From the NCBI GenBank assembly GCA_021160245.1, contig JAGHCW010000097.1, positions 1 to 25,516 on the forward strand: DNA of 25,516 nt, read 5' to 3'. This DNA comes from a bacterium (GTDB lineage: Bacteria; B130-G9). The notes under the pieces were generated by a model, which worked only from the letters and a program-made list of their open reading frames with translations, was not told the origin of the DNA and searched no databases. Position numbers and translations under genes: made by a program. Below, piece after piece: positions 1 through 6,983 of the stretch (within the stretch, counting starts at the first letter, position 1; each line of letters opens with the position of its first letter).

Positions 1-104
1 AGTTTACTATCCTGCTCTAGGAGTCTCAGGTGCAAATCCACGCGTCAGACTGTGGCGCCCGCCTTAGGATATAGCGCAGAATTGCTGGAGCGCGACATGC
101 GGGT

Positions 105-133
105 TTGACATTAGGCAAAGTGGTTGTTAGTAT
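105..133 (+). promoter_or_regulatory. Sigma70-like promoter upstream of hflK
   Basis: A perfect -35 box TTGACA (105-110) is followed by a 17-nt spacer and a -10-like TAGTAT (128-133). The -10 lies inside a 17-bp tandem duplication, so a second TAGTAT sits at 145-150. This is the only strong promoter-like match in the 197 nt before hflK. Nothing else recognisable was found in 1-104. Confidence 0.55.
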
Positions 134-156
134 CCCATTGTTGTTAGTATCCCATT
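123..156. repeat. Perfect 17-bp tandem duplication in the hflK leader
   Basis: Bases 123-139 and 140-156 are identical (GTTGTTAGTATCCCATT twice). Each copy carries the candidate -10 hexamer TAGTAT. A second, 10-nt near-perfect direct repeat (ACATTTAAGG at 178-187 and ACATTTAAGA at 188-197) lies immediately before the hflK start. Its first copy supplies a weak TAAGGA ribosome-binding site. Confidence 0.9.
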
Positions 157-197
157 AATACTTTGGATGTGACCTCAACATTTAAGGACATTTAAGA

Positions 198-1226
198 ATG
201 CCACCACAGGATTTTGAGTTCAAGCGTGGAACCGGCAAGGGCCGGACTGGCTCGGATTTTCAGATAAGTCTGGAGAACTTCAAGCTGCCTAAGGTTCGTA
301 TCGGTTGGATTCTTATCGCTCTTTTTGCGGTATGGCTCCTAACGGGTTTCTTCATGGTTAGTCCGGGCGAGCAGGGCGTCGTGCGGCGCTTTGGGGCCTA
401 CGTTCGGAGCGCAGACCCCGGGCTTCGGTATCACTTGCCCTATCCTGTGGAGACCGTTGACAAGGTTAGTCTGTCGGAGATTCGCAGACTTGAGGTCGGG
501 TACAGGACGTTCAAAGACGGCTCGACTCGCGGTGTTCCTCAGGAATCACTAATGTTGACCGGGGACGAGAACATCGTCGATGTCACGATAATCATCCAAT
601 ATCGGGTCCGTGATGCGATGCATTATCTTTTTAACGTTAGGGACCAGATTGAGACGATTCGGGACGCGACGGAATCGGCGCTTCGGCAAGTGATTGGCCG
701 TCACTCGATAGATGATGTCCTGACGACTGGAAAGCAGCAGGTGCAGCAGGAGACGCGTGATGAGCTTCAGGGGTTGCTGGATTCTTACGGCATCGGCATC
801 AATGTAACGGCCGTCCAGCTTCAGGATGTTCATCCGCCGAGGCAGGTCGTTCATGCGTTCAAGGATGTGGCGAGCGCGAAAGAGGACAAAAACAAGCTGG
901 TCAATCAGGCAGAGGCCTATCGCAATGACGTTCTCCCGAAGGCGCGAGGCGAGGCCGCGCAGGTCGTCCAGCGGGCAGAGGGCTACAAGCAGGAGCGGAT
1001 CAAGCGGGCAGAGGGTGATGTTCAGAAGTTCGTCAAGACACTTGATAAATACCGAATGGCAAAAGATATAACGCGGAAGCGGCTGTATATAGAGACGATG
1101 CAGCAGGCCTTGCCAAGGGCCAAGAAGCTGATCCTGACCGATGGGGGTCAGGTTAGCCTCCTGAACCTTCTGTCCAACGACCTTCAGATGCCTGCTGTAA
1201 GGGGCACGACAAGGAGTCGCAAATGA
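198..1226 (+). CDS. hflK: HflK, SPFH-domain membrane protein of the HflKC complex
   Basis: 342 residues. A charged N-terminus is followed by one membrane segment (about residues 36-53), an SPFH/band-7 domain (about 55-240) and an Ala/Glu/Lys-rich coiled-coil tail (repeats of RAEG near 255-275). In the characterised family HflK and HflC form a large membrane-anchored cage that surrounds and modulates the FtsH protease. The start ATG has TAAGGA about 9 nt upstream. The stop overlaps the hflC start as ATGA, indicating translational coupling and a matched partner. The order hflK-hflC and the presence of both proteins separate it from a stand-alone stomatin or prohibitin. The Gly/Pro-rich N-terminal extension of the enterobacterial protein is short here. 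No ftsH or hflX lies nearby. Confidence 0.93.
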   Translation: MPPQDFEFKRGTGKGRTGSDFQISLENFKLPKVRIGWILIALFAVWLLTGFFMVSPGEQGVVRRFGAYVRSADPGLRYHLPYPVETVDKVSLSEIRRLEVGYRTFKDGSTRGVPQESLMLTGDENIVDVTIIIQYRVRDAMHYLFNVRDQIETIRDATESALRQVIGRHSIDDVLTTGKQQVQQETRDELQGLLDSYGIGINVTAVQLQDVHPPRQVVHAFKDVASAKEDKNKLVNQAEAYRNDVLPKARGEAAQVVQRAEGYKQERIKRAEGDVQKFVKTLDKYRMAKDITRKRLYIETMQQALPRAKKLILTDGGQVSLLNLLSNDLQMPAVRGTTRSRK

Positions 1227-2098
1227 AGAACTCGCCTCCAGTGCCAAAAAGCCTCTATATCCTAGGCGCGCTCATTCTAGCAGCGATTGTCCTGAATATG
1301 GTCTTCTTTACTGTGGATATGACTGAACAGGCGGTGATTCTCCAGTTTGGGAAGTTCGTCCGGACGGTCAAGGAGCCGGGGCTTCACGCGAAGGTGCCCT
1401 ATCCAATTCAGACGGTGAGGTTTCTCGACAACCGGGTCTTGGAATATGACACGGAGCCTCGGGAGATCGTAACTGGCGACAAGAAAACGCTCGTAATCGA
1501 TAACTACGCACGATGGCGGATATCTGATCCACTTCTATTCATAACGAGGGTCGTGAACGAGGCGGGCGCTCAGGCTCGGCTTGACGACATAGTCTATTCG
1601 ATCTTGCGCGTGGACCTCGGTAAGCACACTCTCGAGGAGATCGTCTCCAAGCGGCGTGACGACATTATGGACACGGTATCGCGGCAATGCTCCGAGGCGA
1701 TGAAGGATAACGGCATCGAGGTCGTTAATGTCCGCATCAAGCGTGCTGACCTGCCGGAGGAAAATGAGAAGGCGGTCTTTGAACGAATGGAAGCAGAACG
1801 TTCCCGTAAGGCCATGAAGTATCGCTCTGAGGGCGAGGAAAAAGCTATGGGCATCCGGGCAAATACGGACAGGGAACGCATCGTCATAGTGGCCGAGGCG
1901 AACAAGCTGGCCAAGACAGCCGAGGGCGAGGGTGATGCGGCCGCCTTGGAGATATACGCAAACGCTTTCTCGCAAGACCCGGACTTTTACGAGTTCTGGC
2001 GAACGCTTGAGGCCTACAAGGATACGATTGACGAGAAAACCACAATCGTCATATCCCCCGATTCAGCCTTCTATAAGTTCCTGAACGGCCCGGAGTAG
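1223..2098 (+). CDS. hflC: HflC, partner SPFH protein of the HflKC complex
   Basis: 291 residues. One N-terminal membrane helix (about 11-30) precedes a band-7/SPFH domain beginning DMTEQAVILQFGK, and a long charged coiled coil (about 170-240) rich in EAERSRKA and EGE segments. In the known family it co-assembles with HflK around FtsH. The start ATG (1223) overlaps the hflK stop by 4 nt and is preceded by AAGGAG at 1211-1216, 6 nt away, so the start is secure. The length is slightly below the 334 residues of the E. coli protein. The radical SAM gene begins 14 nt after the stop and may be co-transcribed. Confidence 0.93.
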   Translation: MKNSPPVPKSLYILGALILAAIVLNMVFFTVDMTEQAVILQFGKFVRTVKEPGLHAKVPYPIQTVRFLDNRVLEYDTEPREIVTGDKKTLVIDNYARWRISDPLLFITRVVNEAGAQARLDDIVYSILRVDLGKHTLEEIVSKRRDDIMDTVSRQCSEAMKDNGIEVVNVRIKRADLPEENEKAVFERMEAERSRKAMKYRSEGEEKAMGIRANTDRERIVIVAEANKLAKTAEGEGDAAALEIYANAFSQDPDFYEFWRTLEAYKDTIDEKTTIVISPDSAFYKFLNGPE

Positions 2099-2112
2099 GG
2101 GCCTCGTAGTAC

Positions 2113-3453
2113 GTGGAGCTCCTGCTCATCAACCCCCCGCGAACAACGAAGTACTTCGCCCAATTGCCCCCCGCGGGCCTTGCGTATATCGCCTCGCATG
2201 TCAGAGCGAATCGAGTCGATGTTGACATAATTGACGCGGCCAATCTGCACATCGATCATGCCGAAACACTCAGAAGGGCCACGGACGCAAGGCCTGATTT
2301 GATAGGGATCACGGTCGTGTCGGGGACCCATGAATCGGCCTCGAAGCTCGGCGAGGCGCTCAAGTCCCGGATGCCAGACACGAAGATCGTTCTTGGTGGG
2401 CCGCACGTTCACTTCCTCTATCAAGAGATGATGAACGCGAACGACTGGATCGACTTCTGCGTGCGGGGCGAGGGCGAGCACACCATGTTGGAGCTGTTGC
2501 AGGCGCTGAAGCACGGCTCGGACCTGAGTCAAATACAGGGGCTGGTATTCAGGCGGGGCAATGAGCTCGTCGTCAATCCGGACCGACCCTTCATCAAGGA
2601 CCTCGACTCACTGCCATTTCCAGCCCGCGACTTGCTGCCAATGCGAAATTACCGATGGAACCTATTTGGCCTGACGCGCGCTGATGACATTCCTGTCACA
2701 ATCACTGCCACTCGTGGCTGCCCATTTCACTGCCATTTCTGCGCCTCGTCATACCTCTGGAACGTCCAGCGCCTTAGGTCGGTTCAGAATGTGCTTGATG
2801 AGATTGAGGAGTGTCTCAGTCAATACGATGTGAACGTGATTCTGTTTCCCGACGACCTCCTGTTGCTGAGAGAGGAATGGGCAATAGAACTCTGCAAGGG
2901 GATGATCGAACGTGGCTTTGACCAATATATATGGGCTTGCACCGGCAGACCTGGCGCCATCTCTCCCAAGACGCTCGATTGGCTCCAAAAGGCAAAATGC
3001 CGACTAATTATGTACGGGATAGAGTTTGGCGATCAACGCCTGCTCGACTTCTCTGGCAAGAAGATAAGTATCGCAGAGATCGAGAAGGCGATCGCTGAGA
3101 CTCGCAAGCGCGGAATTCTTACCAAGGGCTTTTTCATGCTCGGATACCCGACCGAAACGAGTGAGACCATTGAGGCGACGATACGCCTCGCCAAACGGCT
3201 GAAGCTCGACTTCGTGGATTTCAATTTACCGAAGGCTCTTCCGGGATCGCCCCTTTACGATTACTGTCTTCAGCGGGACATAATTATTGACATGAGTGAT
3301 GAGAATTACAACGATGTCACAATGCAGATGATCGAATTGGAGAATATCAACCCGAATGAGCTCTCTCGCCTTTACACAAGGGCCTTGAAGAGCACCCGGT
3401 ATTCGTTGTCCAACAGGTTGAGGAAGTTCAAGCGGCGGCTTCTGATGCACTGA
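2113..3453 (+). CDS. B12-binding-domain radical SAM protein, substrate unknown
   Basis: 446 residues with a GTG start at 2113. An AGGGG element (2097-2101) overlapping the hflC stop serves as a plausible ribosome-binding site. The N-terminal 130 residues have the layout of a B12-binding Rossmann domain (LLINPP, then LIGITVVSGTH, then IVLGGPHVHF), but I see no canonical DxHxxG, so cobalamin may bind without the His ligand or not at all. The radical SAM cluster motif is Cys203-X3-Cys207-X2-Cys210 in RGCPFHCHFC. A TIM-barrel-like region with FMLGYPTET and a C-terminal helical extension follow. This architecture matches the BchE/P-methylase-type superfamily, whose members do methylations, cyclisations or other rearrangements. 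The reaction cannot be assigned. Tight spacing after hflC suggests a shared transcript. Confidence 0.85.
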   Translation: MELLLINPPRTTKYFAQLPPAGLAYIASHVRANRVDVDIIDAANLHIDHAETLRRATDARPDLIGITVVSGTHESASKLGEALKSRMPDTKIVLGGPHVHFLYQEMMNANDWIDFCVRGEGEHTMLELLQALKHGSDLSQIQGLVFRRGNELVVNPDRPFIKDLDSLPFPARDLLPMRNYRWNLFGLTRADDIPVTITATRGCPFHCHFCASSYLWNVQRLRSVQNVLDEIEECLSQYDVNVILFPDDLLLLREEWAIELCKGMIERGFDQYIWACTGRPGAISPKTLDWLQKAKCRLIMYGIEFGDQRLLDFSGKKISIAEIEKAIAETRKRGILTKGFFMLGYPTETSETIEATIRLAKRLKLDFVDFNLPKALPGSPLYDYCLQRDIIIDMSDENYNDVTMQMIELENINPNELSRLYTRALKSTRYSLSNRLRKFKRRLLMH

Positions 3454-3503
3454 GCGGCGTTCGGGCGGCATGACAGGCTGGGCCCAGCGATTGAGGAAGA
3501 TAT

Positions 3504-5180
3504 ATGGCAGGTGAGACGATGAAGGACGCGCTTCAAACTATTCTCAGACAGGCGATTGACTGCGTTGCTGAGGAATTTTATCAGAAAATCCCGCAGGACA
3601 TCGGCATACCCCTGAGCGTGCCCCCTTCCGATGATCTGGGCGACTATAGCTCAAACGTCGCGATGCTTCTCGCCAAGCTCTTCCGGACCAGTCCGATGCG
3701 GCTCGCCGAGGCCATCATCCGGAATGTGAAGGGCGAGGCGGGTCCGATTGCGTGGCTCGAGGTCAAACCGCCGGGCTTCATCAACATCTTCCTCAGCAGC
3801 AACTGGTGGCGGCAAAGAATCATAGATGTCCTTTCGATGGGTGGCGACTACGGCATCGCTCAGACGAGGGAACCTCAAAAGGTCCAGATTGAATTCGTGT
3901 CCGCCAACCCCGTCGGACCGCTGAATGTTGTCAGCGCAAGGGCGGCGGCACTCGGCGATTCGCTTGCTAACTTACTCTCGGCAGTTGGGCATGAGGTTCA
4001 GCGGGAATACCTGATCAACGATGCGGGCAATCAGGTGACCTTGTTTGGCGAGTCGGTCTTGAGCAGATACTTCGCCCTTATCGGACATGATTACCCCTTC
4101 CCCGAGAACGGTTACCTAGGCGATTATATTACCGATGTTGCCGAATGGGTCTTCAACGAACACGGCGCCGAGTTCGAGGCGATAGAGGACGAAGGGGTCC
4201 GCCGGCGATTCGTGGACATCTCGCTTGGTCGGATGATAGAGAATCAGAGGCAAACGCTGCTTGATTACGGCGTGGTGTTTGACGTCTGGTTCAGCGAGCG
4301 GGCGCTTCGCGCAAAGGGCGGCCCGGATGACGTGAAGGCCATTCTAAAGGAGAGGGGCAGCTTGTTCAGAGAGGACGGCGCTCTCTGGTTTGAAGCGACG
4401 AAGTTTGGCGATAAGCGCGACCGCGTCCTGGTCAAAAGAGACGGAGAGGCGACCTATCTTCTGGGCGATCTGGCGTATCATCGGGACAAATACCAGCGCG
4501 GCTTTGATCTTATAATAGACATCTTAGGCCCCGACCACCAAGGGCAAGTGGCTGGCATTCTGGGCGGCATCGAGGCGCTGGGCCTCGAGCGGCGCAAGAC
4601 GAGGGTGATGATCTCCGGCCACGTGCGGCTTCTGCGGGACGGCAAGACGCTTGCGATGTCCAAGCGCGCGGGGGACTTTATCTCCATGAACGACCTCTTG
4701 CAGGACGTAGGAAAAGACGCCGCCCGGTTCTTCTTCCTGCTTAGAACCGCCTCAGCTCACCTTGATTTCGACCTTGACCTTGCAAAGAAGCAGACGCCAG
4801 AGAATCCCGTCTATTACGTCCAGTACGCCCACGCTCGCGTGCGGAGCATTTTCAGGAAGGCCGCCGAGCTGGGTATGGATCCCGGCGACCTCATCGAGGC
4901 AGACCTCTCCCTGCTGTCCGATGACGAGGCGCACATTGCGAAGCGATTATGCCGTTTTCCGGAGATGATTGAACGGGCCGCGTCGAAGCATGAACCCCAC
5001 CTCGTATGCTACTACCTGATGGAGCTCGCGGGGGACTTCCACCGCTACTACAACAAGACGAAGGTCCTCACCAATGACCCGGAGGTAACATCAGCCAGGC
5101 TTGCTCTCTCCGAGGCGGTCAGGAGGGTCATCGAGGCTGGCCTCAAGATAATCGGAGTCTCAGCCCCGGACGCGATGTAG
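3504..5180 (+). CDS. argS: Arginyl-tRNA synthetase
   Basis: 558 residues, the normal length for bacterial ArgRS. The layout is complete: an N-terminal additional domain, a class I catalytic core, and a C-terminal anticodon-binding domain ending in SAPDAM, the usual C-terminal signature. It charges tRNA-Arg with arginine in the cytoplasm. The core has FVSANPVGPL followed by NVVS (residues 141-144) where most enzymes have HIGH or HVGH, and AMSKRAG (384-390) where KMSKS-type motifs sit. Other conserved stretches (YLINDAGNQ, DLAYHRDKYQRG, LGPDHQGQ, SGHVRLLRDGKTL) are intact, so this is a natural variant rather than a decayed gene. The start has GAGGA at 3493-3497, 6 nt upstream. The gene lies 50 nt after the radical SAM gene on the same strand. 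Confidence 0.95.
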   Translation: MAGETMKDALQTILRQAIDCVAEEFYQKIPQDIGIPLSVPPSDDLGDYSSNVAMLLAKLFRTSPMRLAEAIIRNVKGEAGPIAWLEVKPPGFINIFLSSNWWRQRIIDVLSMGGDYGIAQTREPQKVQIEFVSANPVGPLNVVSARAAALGDSLANLLSAVGHEVQREYLINDAGNQVTLFGESVLSRYFALIGHDYPFPENGYLGDYITDVAEWVFNEHGAEFEAIEDEGVRRRFVDISLGRMIENQRQTLLDYGVVFDVWFSERALRAKGGPDDVKAILKERGSLFREDGALWFEATKFGDKRDRVLVKRDGEATYLLGDLAYHRDKYQRGFDLIIDILGPDHQGQVAGILGGIEALGLERRKTRVMISGHVRLLRDGKTLAMSKRAGDFISMNDLLQDVGKDAARFFFLLRTASAHLDFDLDLAKKQTPENPVYYVQYAHARVRSIFRKAAELGMDPGDLIEADLSLLSDDEAHIAKRLCRFPEMIERAASKHEPHLVCYYLMELAGDFHRYYNKTKVLTNDPEVTSARLALSEAVRRVIEAGLKIIGVSAPDAM

Positions 5181-5203
5181 CGAGCTGCGTCGTGCACTGA
5201 GGA

Positions 5204-5267
5204 GCCGTGTTTCAACATGGCGCGATGGATGGCTCTCATCGTCCTAACACCCGAATTCATTCGGGTG
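5204..5267. repeat. Pair of hairpins with TTCA loops after argS
   Basis: Hairpin one pairs 5204-5210 (GCCGTGT) with 5215-5221 (ACATGGC) around the loop TTCA, with one G-U type wobble. Hairpin two pairs 5248-5255 (CACCCGAA) perfectly with 5260-5267 (TTCGGGTG), also around TTCA. They may stabilise or attenuate the argS transcript end, or be part of a dispersed palindromic element together with the pair at 5352-5417. Confidence 0.6.
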
Positions 5268-5351
5268 GCCCTCGGAACCCGACACCGTCCTTACATCCTC
5301 CTCAGATGTGGATTCCAGGGAGGGGGGAGGGTGCGCCTCGCGCCCTCAAGT

Positions 5352-5417
5352 CGCCCGACTAGAAGTCGGGCGTTAATGTAATGAGAGCCATCTATATGAC
5401 CGCGTTGAAACGCGGTC
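5352..5417. repeat. Pair of perfect hairpins (AGA and TGAA loops)
   Basis: The first pairs 5352-5360 (CGCCCGACT) perfectly with 5364-5372 (AGTCGGGCG) around AGA. The second pairs 5398-5405 (GACCGCGT) perfectly with 5410-5417 (ACGCGGTC) around TGAA. The core GTTGAAAC of the last hairpin is the reverse complement of GTTTCAAC in the hairpin at 5204-5221, so the set is bounded by related hairpins in opposite orientation. This resembles REP-type extragenic palindromes. Confidence 0.65.
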
Positions 5418-5494
5418 GAGCTGCCAGCGAATCAGCTACCTACAATCCAGGTTCACACTACTTGGCACTGGATTCCTACCTCGCATTTTTAGAG

Positions 5495-5524
5495 TTGACA
5501 GCTCATATATTAGTGCATTAGTAT
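5495..5524 (+). promoter_or_regulatory. Promoter of the arsR operon, possibly leaderless
   Basis: A perfect -35 TTGACA (5495-5500), an 18-nt spacer and a -10-like TAGTAT (5519-5524) are seen. Initiation about 7 nt further on would fall at the annotated arsR ATG (5531), giving a leaderless message. Alternatively the real start is the ATG at 5546. The -10 lies wholly inside the palindrome at 5516-5533, so repressor binding would block RNA polymerase. Confidence 0.55.
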
Positions 5525-5533
5525 ATACTAATG
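5516..5533. promoter_or_regulatory. 18-bp perfect palindromic operator at the arsR start
   Basis: CATTAGTATATACTAATG is a perfect inverted repeat that includes the candidate -10 and the arsR start codon. The half-site ATTAGT occurs at 5509-5514 and 5517-5522 in direct orientation, and as its complement ACTAAT at 5527-5532. This matches the usual pattern of an ArsR-family autoregulatory operator, an imperfect 12-2-12-like dyad overlapping the core promoter. Confidence 0.7.
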
Positions 5534-5917
5534 ACTGAGATGATAATGGACGCAAAAAAACTCGCTAGAATGTTCAAGGCGCTTTCTGTAGAGACCCGCG
5601 TCCACATTGTGCAGTTGCTGAAGCAAGGCCCCCTCTGTGTCGGCGCGCTATCGGCTCAGCTCGGCATCACTCAAGGCGCCGTGTCACAACACCTTCGCGT
5701 GCTGCGCGGCGCGGACCTCGTGCTGGACGACAAGAGAGGGTGCTTTGTTCACTACAGCATCAACGATGAGACGCTGGCCCAATGGAAGGGCGCACTCGAT
5801 AGTTTTATGGAAGCAGATAATCCGAAATGCGAATGCAGCAACCAGAACAAAGGAGAGATGCAATGTCGCAAGACTGTAATGGATGTGGATGCGGATGCCA
5901 GAAGCCAGAAAAACTGA
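5531..5917 (+). CDS. ArsR/SmtB-family winged-helix repressor
   Basis: Up to 128 residues. The winged-helix DNA-binding domain is complete: LARMFKALSVETRVHIVQLL, then the recognition helix region ITQGAVSQHLRVLRGADLV, then the wing DDKRGCFVHYSIN. Family members are dimers that leave the operator when a metal(loid) or other ligand binds. The classical ELCVCDL metal site is only partly kept (PLCVGAL, single Cys36). Further cysteines are at 71, 100, 102 and 112, so a C-terminal thiolate site (Cys100, Cys102) is possible. The start is uncertain: ATG 5531 is inside the operator, and ATG 5546 gives the family-typical N-terminus MDAKKLARMF. The 3' end overlaps the next small gene by 55 nt in another frame. 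The ligand is not predictable. Confidence 0.88.
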   Translation: MTEMIMDAKKLARMFKALSVETRVHIVQLLKQGPLCVGALSAQLGITQGAVSQHLRVLRGADLVLDDKRGCFVHYSINDETLAQWKGALDSFMEADNPKCECSNQNKGEMQCRKTVMDVDADARSQKN

Positions 5918-6012
5918 AAACGAAGCCCGAGGATTGCACGCCTGAGCAGATCAAGGAGTGCCACGGTGATGTAGAGGAACACCCATGTGCAGAGGGCGAG
6001 GAAAATAATTAA
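5863..6012 (+). CDS. Small cysteine-rich protein, putative metal-binding
   Basis: 49 residues, starting at ATG 5863 with AGGAGA at 5851-5856, 6 nt upstream. That is far better supported than the earlier in-frame ATG at 5827. Seven cysteines stand at 5, 8, 10, 12, 25, 33 and 42. The N-terminal cluster reads CNGCGCGC and the C-terminal part reads CTPEQIKECHGDVEEHPC. There is no signal peptide or membrane segment, and the rest is strongly acidic and Lys-rich. It lies between an ArsR repressor and an ABC transporter, 5 nt before the ATPase gene, which fits an intracellular metal or thiol-reactive ligand chaperone. Function is inferred from composition and context only. I know of no characterised homolog. 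Confidence 0.7.
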   Translation: MSQDCNGCGCGCQKPEKLKTKPEDCTPEQIKECHGDVEEHPCAEGEENN

Positions 6013-6017
6013 GCGGC

Positions 6018-6983
6018 ATGAAAACGGAGCATAATCTCGCCGCGATTTCCGTCCGGGGACTTCGCAAGAACTACAAGGGTGTGCCGGCTCTTGACGGGGT
6101 CACCTTTGATGTTAAGCGAGGCGAGCTGCTCGCGTACTTGGGCCCCAACGGCGCGGGCAAGACAACGACGATCAATATCCTATCTGGCCTGCTGCCGCGA
6201 GATTCTGGGGACCTCGCCGTTTGCGGAGTTGACGTTGCTAAAGCCCCCGTCCGGGTCAAACAGCTCATCGGCGTCGTGCCTGAGGAATCGAACCTCTACC
6301 CCGAGCTGACGTCTCGCGGCAATCTTCTCTATGTGGGCGAGCTCTATGGCCTGCCTCGTGCGAAACGAGCTTTGATAGCGGATCAGATTCTGGATCAGTT
6401 TTGCCTAAGTGATAAGTCGAATATGCCTTTCAGGACGCTTTCCCGCGGGATGAAGCGGCGACTCACCATAGCCGCAGCGCTTGTCCACTCGCCTGAGGTG
6501 CTTTTCCTCGATGAGCCGACGGCCGGACTCGATGTGCAGAGCGCCCGCCAGCTGCGCGCTCATGTTCGCAACATCAATCAGCGCGGCACGACAGTTCTGC
6601 TAACAACGCACAATCTTCTTGAGGCAAGCGAGCTCTGCACACGGATCCTGATACTCATCAAAGGCCGCATCGTCGCCGAGGGTAGCGCCTCAGAGATTGC
6701 CGAACGCCTAGACAAAGCAAAGAGACTCGCGGTCAAACTCTCCGGCGACGTTGACGAGGCGCAGTTGCGGGAGCATTGCCCATCGGTCATGGGGGCCAGA
6801 TTGGAAGGCGATACGTTCATCCTCGACGTGATTGACACTCATTCCGCGATCGCAGAAGTTGTGTCGTTTTCCGAGAAGCGAAGTCTGCAAATTGTCCATA
6901 TAAGGAGCGCGACGCCGAGTCTCGAGGATACGTTCGTCAAGATTCTTGAGGAACATGACGCGGGTGACGGAGGGCCTCGATGA
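6018..6983 (+). CDS. ABC transporter ATP-binding protein (ABC-2/NatA/DrrA type)
   Basis: 321 residues. Walker A is GPNGAGKTT (42-50), the signature motif LSRGMKRRL (141-149), Walker B VLFLDEP (161-167), the D-loop AGLD and the switch histidine H198. The Q-loop position reads VVPEES, with Glu where Gln is usual. An about 100-residue C-terminal domain follows, as in NatA/DrrA/CcmA-type exporters. It would energise the permease encoded next, with which it overlaps by 4 nt (ATGA at 6980-6983). It is preceded by the cysteine-rich gene at 5 nt, placing it in the ArsR-controlled operon. The substrate is unknown: such systems export sodium, drugs, lipids or metal conjugates. Confidence 0.92.
   Translation: MKTEHNLAAISVRGLRKNYKGVPALDGVTFDVKRGELLAYLGPNGAGKTTTINILSGLLPRDSGDLAVCGVDVAKAPVRVKQLIGVVPEESNLYPELTSRGNLLYVGELYGLPRAKRALIADQILDQFCLSDKSNMPFRTLSRGMKRRLTIAAALVHSPEVLFLDEPTAGLDVQSARQLRAHVRNINQRGTTVLLTTHNLLEASELCTRILILIKGRIVAEGSASEIAERLDKAKRLAVKLSGDVDEAQLREHCPSVMGARLEGDTFILDVIDTHSAIAEVVSFSEKRSLQIVHIRSATPSLEDTFVKILEEHDAGDGGPR

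Larger units (their letters stand above)
5181..5530. other. 350-nt intergenic region between argS and arsR
   Basis: No credible gene is present on either strand. The left two thirds holds four compact hairpins (entered separately). The right end holds a promoter and operator for arsR. No hairpin is followed by a T-run, so a classical intrinsic terminator for argS is not evident. Confidence 0.7.

Noticed and set aside
1-104. Possible tRNA or gene fragment at the left edge
   Set aside because: No cloverleaf, open frame or terminator could be supported in these bases.
123-156. Tandem 17-bp units as a mini CRISPR or iteron origin
   Set aside because: Only two units without spacers, located at a promoter, and no cas or replication gene nearby.
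549-1247. Minus-strand open frame of 232 codons opposite hflK
   Set aside because: Fully antisense to hflK and composed of shadow-like Leu/Arg-rich sequence.
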